Of a stretch of 7,380 nt of DNA, positions 1-4,582 are shown one piece after another. Source of the stretch: an uncultured Faecalibacterium sp. (GTDB lineage Bacteria; Bacillota; Clostridia; Oscillospirales; Ruminococcaceae); contig URVW01000086.1 in assembly GCA_900551435.1 (NCBI GenBank), positions 1 to 7,380 on the forward strand, in the 5' to 3' direction. Below the pieces are notes generated by a model that saw only the letters and a program-made list of their open reading frames with translations, made no database searches and had not been told where the DNA came from. The position numbers and the translations under genes were made by a program. Within the stretch, counting starts at the first letter, position 1. Every line of letters starts with the position of its first letter.

Positions 1-20
1 GGGCTAAGGAGGTGCACGGT

Positions 21-1493
21 ATGCGTGCAAGCGGCATTTTAATGCCGGTGTTCAGCCTGCCGGGACCCTTTGGCATCGGCACGCTGGGCAGTGAAGCAAC
101 CGCTTTTGTTGATTTTCTGGCCGAGGCAAAGCAGACCTATTGGCAGATCCTGCCCATCGGTCCTACCGGCTACGGTGACAGCCCCTACCAGAGCTTTTCC
201 GCCTTTGCCGGAAACCCCTACTTTATTGATGATCGGCTGCTGGCGTCAGACGGCTATCTGACCGCCGAAGAGATCCCCGCTGCGCAGCCGGTAGACACCG
301 TCGACTACGGTGCGCTGTATCACCAGTGCCCGGTACTGCTGAAAAAGGCCGCTGACCGGCTGCTGGCAGCCCCCTCCCCTGCTTACGAAGCCTTCTGCGC
401 AGCGCAGAGCTTCTGGCTGGAGGACTACGCCCTGTTCATGGCTGTAAAGGCCGAGCAGGGGCAGGCAGGCCTTGCCGACTGGCCGGACGCCCTGCGCTGC
501 CGGGAGCCGGAGGCCATTGCCGCCGCAAAGGCACGACTGGCCGACCAGATCTGCTACCACAAGGCGGTGCAGTTCTTCTTCTACACACAGTGGAACGCAT
601 TGAAGGCCTACGCCAACCGCAAGGGCATCCTGTTGGTGGGTGATATTCCCATCTATGTCAGCCCGGATTCCAGCGACCTGTGGACCCATCCGGAACTGTT
701 CCAGACCGATGGACAGATGCACCTGACCCATGTAGCCGGCTGTCCGCCGGATGCCTTTGCGGCAGACGGTCAGCTGTGGGGGAACCCGCTGTACGACTGG
801 CCCGCCCACAAGGCCACCGGCTTTGACTGGTGGAAACGGCGCATGAAGCACGCCACCTCCATTTACGATGTGGTGCGCATCGACCACTTCCGCGGCTTTG
901 AGAGCTACTATTCCATCCCTGCTGAAAACACCACGGCTGCGGGCGGTCACTGGGAAAAAGGCCCCGACCGGGACTTTATCCACGCCATGCAGCAGGCACT
1001 GGGCGGCGGCAATATCATCGCCGAGGATCTGGGCTACCTGACCCCGGAGGTGAAGGCCATGCTGGCCGAGAGCGGTTACCCGGGCATGAAGATCATGCAG
1101 TTTGCTTTCGACAGCCGGGAGTCGGGCAACTACCTGCCCCACACCTACCCCCGCAACAGTGTGGTGTACACCGGTACCCACGACAATGTGACCACCGAGG
1201 GCTGGCGCAGCAATGCCAGCGCCGAGGATGTGGACTACGCCTGCCGCTATCTGCGCTGTACACCGGAGGCCCTGACCGAAGGTATGATCTGCGCCTGCCT
1301 TGCCAGCGTTTCGGACACCACCATCATCCCGCTGGCAGACTGGCTGCATCTGGGCAGCGAGGCCCGCATCAACACTCCCAGCACACAAGGTGCAAACTGG
1401 CGCTGGCGGTTAGCACAGCCTCTGCCCCCGACACTGGCCGGACATATTGCGGAACTGACTACCCTGTATGAGCGTGTCCCAGAAACGCGCTGA
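21..1493 (+). CDS. malQ: 4-alpha-glucanotransferase (amylomaltase, GH77)
   Basis: Cytoplasmic enzyme that moves alpha-1,4-glucan segments between maltodextrins, releasing glucose and lengthening chains for phosphorylase in maltodextrin or glycogen use. The 490-residue product is close to the roughly 500 residues of compact bacterial amylomaltases. The N-terminus (SLPGPFGIGTLG) and the motif YWQILPIGPTGYGDSPYQS are typical of GH77. Catalytic residues are visible in family order: nucleophile D288 in RIDHFRGF, acid/base E335 in AEDLG, and D388 in THDN. Their spacing closely matches the Thermus enzyme. An in-frame GTG at 12 lies inside the Shine-Dalgarno sequence TAAGGAGGTG (5-14), so the ATG at 21, 8 nt after GGAGG, is the start. 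The coding sequence is intact. The window opens only 20 nt upstream, so its promoter and any upstream operon partner are not visible. Confidence 0.96.
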   Translation: MRASGILMPVFSLPGPFGIGTLGSEATAFVDFLAEAKQTYWQILPIGPTGYGDSPYQSFSAFAGNPYFIDDRLLASDGYLTAEEIPAAQPVDTVDYGALYHQCPVLLKKAADRLLAAPSPAYEAFCAAQSFWLEDYALFMAVKAEQGQAGLADWPDALRCREPEAIAAAKARLADQICYHKAVQFFFYTQWNALKAYANRKGILLVGDIPIYVSPDSSDLWTHPELFQTDGQMHLTHVAGCPPDAFAADGQLWGNPLYDWPAHKATGFDWWKRRMKHATSIYDVVRIDHFRGFESYYSIPAENTTAAGGHWEKGPDRDFIHAMQQALGGGNIIAEDLGYLTPEVKAMLAESGYPGMKIMQFAFDSRESGNYLPHTYPRNSVVYTGTHDNVTTEGWRSNASAEDVDYACRYLRCTPEALTEGMICACLASVSDTTIIPLADWLHLGSEARINTPSTQGANWRWRLAQPLPPTLAGHIAELTTLYERVPETR

Positions 1494-1518
1494 CCAATTT
1501 TTCCTTTCCTGAAACCAC

Positions 1519-1587
1519 AAGGCATCTGCTATCTCCGGTGCTGCGTCTTGCGCAGTGCAGCGGGAATCAGCAGGTGCCTTTGTTGTA
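1519..1587 (+). terminator. Structured intrinsic terminator after malQ
   Basis: A 12-bp stem, AAGGCATCTGCT (1519-1530) with AGCAGGTGCCTT (1569-1580), contains one G-U pair and is followed by a T-rich run (TTTGTTGT, then TTTTTT at about 1592). Inside it a second hairpin, CTGCG (1541-1545) with CGCAG (1551-1555), closes a five-base loop. It starts 26 nt after the malQ stop, a normal position for a terminator. The long interior (about 38 nt) and interrupted T-tract make efficiency uncertain. Confidence 0.5.
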
Positions 1588-1668
1588 TCCATTTTTTATT
1601 TGCAGCATTGCTTTCGTCACAACATTTTTTCGCTATGAAAAAACCGCCATTTTTTTAATTTACAGCGC

Positions 1669-1693
1669 ACCACAGTATTTTTTGTGGTTTTTT
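1669..1693 (+). terminator. Possible weak terminator hairpin in the AT-rich gap
   Basis: ACCACA (1669-1674) pairs with TGTGGT (1683-1688) around an 8-nt loop, and a run of T follows immediately (1688-1693). The stem has only six pairs, so this may be chance in AT-rich DNA. If real it would back up the malQ terminator and insulate the peptide promoter at 1742. The remainder of the gap 1588-1741 holds no gene I can support. It has TCACAA repeats (1617, 1695, 1706) described under findings. Confidence 0.3.
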
Positions 1694-1741
1694 GTCACAA
1701 TATGTTCACAAATGTATCATGATTTTTAAACCCGCGCTCTC

Positions 1742-1770
1742 TTGTCGTTTTTGTGCAGTTATGCTATAAT
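1742..1770 (+). promoter_or_regulatory. Extended -10 sigma-A promoter of the peptide pair
   Basis: TTGTCG (1742-1747) and a perfect TATAAT (1765-1770) are separated by exactly 17 bp. A TGC immediately before the -10 (1762-1764) gives an extended -10 element. The predicted transcription start is near 1777, about 53 nt before the first peptide start codon. This is the best promoter-consensus match in the window, so the peptide genes are probably well expressed unless repressed. Confidence 0.85.
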
Positions 1771-1783
1771 CCACTTAGTTCTT

Positions 1784-1803
1784 GGTCCCCTTTTGGAGGG
1801 ACC
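1784..1803 (+). promoter_or_regulatory. 5' UTR hairpin of the peptide transcript
   Basis: GGTCCC (1784-1789) and GGGACC (1798-1803) form a perfect 6-bp GC-rich stem with an 8-nt loop. It begins about 7 nt after the predicted transcription start and ends 9 nt before the ribosome binding site AAAGGAG (1813-1819). There is no T-tract, so it is not a terminator. It may protect the 5' end of the mRNA or serve as an operator or protein site; that role is inference. Confidence 0.5.
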
Positions 1804-1829
1804 TTACGCACGAAAGGAGTTCTCACGCT

Positions 1830-2285
1830 ATGGAATCGACCCGTCAGAACCAGCTGCTGCTCCCCGCAGCCTATGCACCCATCTCCGAAGAGGAAATGAT
1901 CTACATCGAGGGCGGCGACTCTATCTCTCCGCAGCAGTTTGCATATAACGCCGGCACAAACCTGATCCGCCTGATCGGTCAGGCGATCATCGAGCGCACC
2001 TTTACCGGCATCCAGAACATGCGCGACGACGGCCTGACGGTCGGCGGTGCGGTCAAGCATTACTGGAACGGCCAGCCCACCCGCGGCAAGGTGATGACCT
2101 TTGTGTTCGCCGGATTCGCCGGCTACGCCTTCTATGTGCGGGCCGTGCAGCTCATCAATACGGCGCTGGCCCTTTACACCGAAGTGAAGGACAACTACTT
2201 GAACAACAACGCATCCTCTACCACCGATGCCAGCGCTTCCACGGACGTGACCGCCGCGACCACCGCCGCGCTGACGGCCGCCTGA
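1830..2285 (+). CDS. Double-glycine leader peptide precursor with hydrophobic core (peptide A)
   Basis: A 151-residue protein of unknown function. Its first 29 residues resemble a bacteriocin-type double-glycine leader: hydrophobic LLLP (9-12), YAPI (15-18), an acidic patch EEEM (20-23) and IEGG (26-29), predicting cleavage after G29 by a C39-peptidase transporter. The remaining 122 residues are long for a class II bacteriocin. They hold an amphipathic stretch (about 37-64), a likely membrane helix (about 88-116, FVFAGFAGYAFYV within it) and a low-complexity Asn/Ser/Thr/Ala tail (125-151). The ATG at 1830 was chosen because AAAGGAG lies 10 nt upstream; a farther upstream in-frame start (1782) would lie before that site and inside the leader hairpin. 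It is the first gene of a two-gene unit with 2328-2657. No transporter, immunity or modification gene is in the window. The leader is well supported; the function is inference. Confidence 0.78.
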   Translation: MESTRQNQLLLPAAYAPISEEEMIYIEGGDSISPQQFAYNAGTNLIRLIGQAIIERTFTGIQNMRDDGLTVGGAVKHYWNGQPTRGKVMTFVFAGFAGYAFYVRAVQLINTALALYTEVKDNYLNNNASSTTDASASTDVTAATTAALTAA

Positions 2286-2327
2286 GCACCCTTCGCGATT
2301 CGACTTTGACCTGAAAGGAGCTTTTTT

Positions 2328-2657
2328 ATGAAAAATTTACAGATGCCTTCTTCCTATGCCGTCATCCCCAAAGAGGAACAGCGTTCCATCCTCGGCGGCG
2401 GCGAACTGGCCGATGCGTGGACTTCTTTCACGGAACAGCTCCACCTCGACGACTTCTTCTTTGGCAGCGGGCTGATCTCGCTGTCCTTCACCTTTGTGCC
2501 CATGCTGCTGTTCCGCGTCGGCGTGGCGGGCTATAACTTCCTCGAGAATATCTACAGCAACATCTCCAACTGGTTCGGCTACCGCGACGAGACGCTCTCG
2601 GAGCTGCAAGCCTACACCGACGATATGCGCCAGAAACGTCAGGAGCGGGGAGTTTGA
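2328..2657 (+). CDS. Double-glycine leader peptide precursor with hydrophobic core (peptide B)
   Basis: A 109-residue partner of peptide A, 42 nt downstream with its own strong site AAAGGAG (2314-2320, 7 nt before ATG). The leader is residues 1-24: MPSSYAVIPKEEQ, then SILGG, with a third Gly at 25. Aligned over the last 21 leader positions with peptide A, ten residues are identical (L, P, Y, A, I, E, E, I, G, G), so the two leaders share an origin although the mature parts do not align. The 85-residue mature part has a strongly hydrophobic segment (about 43-72, FFFGSGLISLSF and MLLFRVGVAGYNF), an aromatic amphipathic stretch (YSNISNWFGY) and a charged C-terminus ending in Arg/Gln/Glu. It could be a two-component bacteriocin partner, a membrane-active signal peptide, or a small membrane protein whose leader is used for sorting. 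It is unlikely to be a shadow ORF because ribosome site and leader agree. Confidence 0.75.
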   Translation: MKNLQMPSSYAVIPKEEQRSILGGGELADAWTSFTEQLHLDDFFFGSGLISLSFTFVPMLLFRVGVAGYNFLENIYSNISNWFGYRDETLSELQAYTDDMRQKRQERGV

Positions 2658-2690
2658 GCGGCCCCGCCCGTAGAGCGCTGGCACGATACG

Positions 2691-2754
2691 AACCTCTCAG
2701 TCACCTTCGGTGACAGCTCCCCTAGCAGGGGAGCCACTGGCGTGCCGGTTTTGG
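2691..2754 (+). repeat. CTCTCAG palindromic repeat, left copy
   Basis: The unit carries two hairpins in series: GTCACC-TTC-GGTGAC (2700-2714) and GCTCCCC-TAGCA-GGGGAGC (2716-2734), followed by CACTGGCGT. It is the inverted partner of 3007-3071 and a same-orientation relative of 2777-2826. The spacing of the hairpins is the same in all three copies. Confidence 0.85.
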
Positions 2755-2776
2755 CTGGTGTAGTTTGCCGGTAGCA

Positions 2777-2826
2777 GCCCTCTCAGGCGCTTCGCGCCAG
2801 CTCTCCCAGAGGGAGAGCCATTGGCA
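2777..2826 (+). repeat. CTCTCAG palindromic repeat, middle variant copy
   Basis: Same layout as the left copy but with different stem sequences: GGCGC-TTC-GCGCC (2786-2798) and GCTCTCCC-AGA-GGGAGAGC (2800-2818), then CATTGGCA. Both arms of each stem have changed together, so pairing is preserved while sequence is not. Confidence 0.8.
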
Positions 2827-2876
2827 GGTCGGGAACCCCCTGCTGGACGCTTAAAGTTTTATCTTGCGTAAACAAT

Positions 2877-2974
2877 AGTGCTCCGTTGTCTCGGCTGACA
2901 GCATCTGTACGAACGCCCTTGGTTAGAGCGTGGTTTAGATGCCGTTTCCCTAGACAGCGGAGCACTTTCTTTTT
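2877..2974 (+). ncRNA. Candidate structured RNA with terminator-like end
   Basis: A 15-bp stem (2877-2891 with 2952-2966, one G-U pair) encloses 60 nt that contain further pairing: GCATCT (2901-2906) with AGATGC (2937-2942), and inside that ACGC (2913-2916) with GCGT (2928-2931), extended by CT/AG across one mismatch to a TGGTT loop. The right arm runs directly into TTTCTTTTT (2966-2974), as expected for the end of a transcript on the plus strand. No convincing promoter is visible just upstream, so it may instead be the 3' structured end and terminator of the peptide transcript. I do not recognise it as a named RNA family. The minus strand has only a weak T-rich run, which favours plus-strand use. 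Confidence 0.4.
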
Positions 2975-3006
2975 AGGTTTTGAGAAACTCAATTCATCCA
3001 GCAGGA

Positions 3007-3071
3007 CCAAAGCCGATACGCCAGTGGCTCCCCCTTTGGGGGAGCTGTCACCGAAGGTGACTGAGAGGGTT
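3007..3071 (-). repeat. CTCTCAG palindromic repeat, right inverted copy
   Basis: Read on the minus strand, this copy has the same first hairpin as the left copy (plus-strand 3047-3061) and a second hairpin with an 8-bp stem and AAA loop (plus-strand 3027-3045). It lies 20 bp beyond the galK stop codon and is the first structure met by galK transcription, but no T-tract follows on that strand, so calling it the galK terminator would be speculative. Confidence 0.85.
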
Positions 3072-3090
3072 CCTCACGAAACAACGCTCT

Positions 3091-4383
3091 TCAAATCACC
3101 CTTCCTGCCCCCTGCTCCCGCAGACGGAGCAGATAGCAGCTGCCCTTGCCGAACACGGCCTCGATGGCGTCATGGTAAGTCTGGGTCAGGGCCTCGGGCA
3201 CGAAGGCCTGAATGGTCCCCGCGAAGCCGCCGCCCTGCATCCGCCACGCGCCGCCGTTCCCGTCCAGAAGCTTCTGGCTCAGGGCCAGCGCCGCCGAAAG
3301 CCCCTGATGCCGCACATCGGTGGAGCAGTAAACGTTCTGGCACTGGGTGAAGGACGAATGCCCGCTGGCTTCGATCTCCCGTAGGAAGGCCGGAAAGTCC
3401 CCGGCCAGCAGCGCATTCCGCTGGCGGAGGGTGCGGGCGTTCTCCTCAAAGTAGTGGATGGCCCGCAGCACGGCGCGGTCGCCGCAGGTCCGGCGCAGAC
3501 GGGGCAGCGCGGCCCAAAAGTCGCTCTCCTGCACCTGCCCCAGCACCTTTGCGCCCAGCTGGGCGGCCACGGCTTCCATCTCGTGCCGGATGGCCGCAAA
3601 CTCGCCGGTCAGCTCGCTGTGGCTGCCCCGCGTGTCGGTTACGCAGAGGGTCATCCCCTTGGGCAGCAAGCCGTCCGCGTGGATCTTGTCGATCTTCGGT
3701 TCCTGCGGGTCGGCGAAATCCGCAAAGATGACGCCGCCCACCGCGCTGGTCAGCTGGTCCAGCAAGCCGCTGGGCTTTCCAAAGTAAGTATTCTCGGCGT
3801 ACTGGCATACCTTGGCCAGCTCCGGGGCAGACAGGCCGCAGCCGTATTCCCCGTTCAGGATGACCGCCATCCCCATCTCGAACGCTGCCGAGCTGGACAG
3901 CCCGGACCCGCGCAGCACATCGCTGGCGGTGTAGGCGTCGACGCCGCCCACCTCTTTTCCCCGGGCGCGGAACCCCTCCGCGATGCCCCGGATCAGGCTG
4001 GCCGAATGGGTGCTCTCGCCGTCCTGCGGTTCGGCTTCGCGCAGGTCGATGACGTCCAGCTTGTTGAAGCCCCGGGACTTGACCCGGATGTAGCCGTCGT
4101 CGCTGGGCGACGCCACCGCCACGAGGTCCAGCGTCACCGCTGCGGCCAAGCCATAGCCGTGCTGGTGGTCGGTGTGGTTGCCGCCCAGCTCGGCCCGCCC
4201 CGGCGCCGAGTACAGATGCACCTGCCGTCCGGGGCCGTAATAGCGCTCGAACTCGGTCAGCGCGGCGGCGTACCGCTCCCGCTGGCGGGCGAGCACCGGC
4301 GGCTCGCTGCCGTAAAGCGCTGTCAAAGCGGCGTCCCACTCCCCTGCCAAGATCTGCTTTCTGAGCTGCGTACTGGTCGCCAT
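3091..4383 (-). CDS. galK: Galactokinase family protein (GHMP kinase), divergent clade
   Basis: Predicted ATP-dependent sugar 1-kinase, cytoplasmic, first step of the Leloir pathway. The 430 residues slightly exceed the usual 380-400. GHMP landmarks are in order: the sugar-binding motif GRAELGGNHTDHQHG (62-76), the phosphate-binding loop LRGSGLSSSAAFE (157-169), GLLDQLTSAVGG (206-217) with the presumed catalytic base D209, and motif 3 MQGGGFAGT (382-390). Two positions differ from canonical galactokinases: N69 replaces the Glu of GEHTD, and F262 (in TGEFAAIR) replaces the Tyr of the GEY motif; both equivalents contact galactose in known structures. Start ATG has AAGGAGG 7 nt upstream. It is transcribed away from the AraC gene with its own promoter. 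No galT or galE lies next to it here. Galactose is the likely substrate, but a related sugar is possible. Confidence 0.88.
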   Translation of the reverse strand: MATSTQLRKQILAGEWDAALTALYGSEPPVLARQRERYAAALTEFERYYGPGRQVHLYSAPGRAELGGNHTDHQHGYGLAAAVTLDLVAVASPSDDGYIRVKSRGFNKLDVIDLREAEPQDGESTHSASLIRGIAEGFRARGKEVGGVDAYTASDVLRGSGLSSSAAFEMGMAVILNGEYGCGLSAPELAKVCQYAENTYFGKPSGLLDQLTSAVGGVIFADFADPQEPKIDKIHADGLLPKGMTLCVTDTRGSHSELTGEFAAIRHEMEAVAAQLGAKVLGQVQESDFWAALPRLRRTCGDRAVLRAIHYFEENARTLRQRNALLAGDFPAFLREIEASGHSSFTQCQNVYCSTDVRHQGLSAALALSQKLLDGNGGAWRMQGGGFAGTIQAFVPEALTQTYHDAIEAVFGKGSCYLLRLREQGAGRVI

Positions 4384-4427
4384 AGCGGTTCCTCCTTACC
4401 CCTGTCCATACGAAAGAAGATAGTCCT

Positions 4428-4456
4428 ATTGTAATCGAACGAGACGCATTTTTCAA
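4428..4456 (-). promoter_or_regulatory. galK sigma-A promoter
   Basis: On the minus strand TTGAAA (plus 4451-4456) and TACAAT (plus 4428-4433) are separated by 17 bp. The predicted start is near 4421, giving a leader of about 38 nt before the galK ATG. The -35 directly abuts the inverted repeat at 4457-4478, placing any protein bound there in contact distance of RNA polymerase. Confidence 0.8.
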
Positions 4457-4498
4457 TTTGATTTGACAAAAAATCAAAGTTTGGCACGAAAGTCAAAG
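4457..4498. promoter_or_regulatory. Operator candidate between galK and araC
   Basis: A perfect 8-bp inverted repeat, TTTGATTT (4457-4464) and AAATCAAA (4471-4478), has a 6-bp spacer. A further TCAAAG at 4493-4498 repeats the TCAAAG at 4474-4479 in the same direction, 19 bp apart. AraC-family dimers usually bind two direct-repeat half-sites about two helical turns apart, so the direct pair fits that mode, while the palindrome would fit a different, symmetrical regulator. The position upstream of both -35 elements suits activation of both promoters. Confidence 0.5.
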
Positions 4499-4515
4499 AT
4501 TCGGATGTACTTTTG

Positions 4516-4545
4516 TTGAATTTGCAGGGGCAAATATGTTATACT
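4516..4545 (+). promoter_or_regulatory. araC-family gene promoter (extended -10)
   Basis: TTGAAT (4516-4521) and TATACT (4540-4545) are 18 bp apart, with TGT (4537-4539) making an extended -10. Predicted start near 4552, about 31 nt before the ATG at 4583. This also argues against the earlier in-frame ATG at 4556, which would sit almost at the transcript end. Confidence 0.75.
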
Positions 4546-4582
4546 GTCTTTAACAATGCTCGCTGATGGGAGGAGAGCTATC

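Larger units (their letters stand above)
2691..3071. mobile_element. Inverted-repeat-bounded element (MITE-like), non-coding
   Basis: This 381-bp segment is bounded by long imperfect inverted repeats, 2691-2754 and 3007-3071, whose sequences match with only a few substitutions and one extra base. A second perfect 9-bp inverted pair (CCTGCTGGA, 2839-2847; TCCAGCAGG, 2997-3005) and a 15-bp pair (2877-2891; 2952-2966) are nested inside. It fills most of the gap between convergent transcription of the peptide genes and galK and holds no open reading frame with a ribosome site. The form suggests a non-autonomous miniature element moved by a transposase in trans. No clear target-site duplication was found at the borders, so mobility is inferred from form alone. 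The alternative is a cluster of interspersed palindromic repeats lying by chance in opposite orientations. Confidence 0.5.

Noticed and set aside
12..20. In-frame GTG start for malQ three codons upstream of the ATG
   Set aside because: The GTG lies inside the Shine-Dalgarno sequence itself (TAAGGAGGTG, 5-14), so it cannot be used with that site; the ATG at 21 has correct spacing.
246..1388. Long minus-strand open frame across malQ (380 codons)
   Set aside because: Fully antisense to a gene with intact catalytic motifs; its protein is low-complexity Val/Gly/His-rich as expected for the mirror of GC-rich codons.
1626..1655. A-run and T-run flanking CCGCCA as a bidirectional terminator
   Set aside because: The only pairing is A-T with no GC stem, so it would not form a stable terminator hairpin.
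1538..1729. Small plus-strand frame in the AT-rich gap after malQ (63 codons)
   Set aside because: Starts inside the malQ terminator stem, has no ribosome binding site, and its Phe/Ile-rich product reflects T-rich DNA.
2783..3010. Minus-strand 75-codon frame inside the repeat element
   Set aside because: It begins in one repeat arm and ends in another, encodes translated repeat sequence at its C-terminus, and crosses the structured core; I see no ribosome site. It looks like a frame kept open by repeat sequence rather than a gene.
2691..3071. CRISPR array
   Set aside because: Only three repeat copies, one inverted and one diverged, with unequal spacing and no cas genes; the units are palindromic interspersed repeats.
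2681..3080. Target-site duplication around the inverted-repeat element
   Set aside because: CACGA occurs just outside the left arm and near the right arm, but at unequal distances from the arms, so it does not support a true duplication.
2886..3350. Plus-strand 154-codon frame crossing the element and the 3' end of galK
   Set aside because: Antisense to galK over nearly half its length, Arg/Pro/Ser-rich, and spans the inverted repeat; no ribosome binding site.
3446..4477. Minus-strand 343-codon frame overlapping galK in another frame, and its plus-strand mirror at 3454-4434
   Set aside because: Both are frame shadows of the GC-rich galK; they are Arg/Gly/Ala-rich, have no family motifs, and conflict with the strongly supported GHMP kinase frame.
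4556..4582. Earlier ATG for the AraC-family gene, nine codons upstream
   Set aside because: It falls within a few bases of the predicted transcription start and has no ribosome site, whereas the ATG at 4583 has GGGAGGAG 7 nt upstream.
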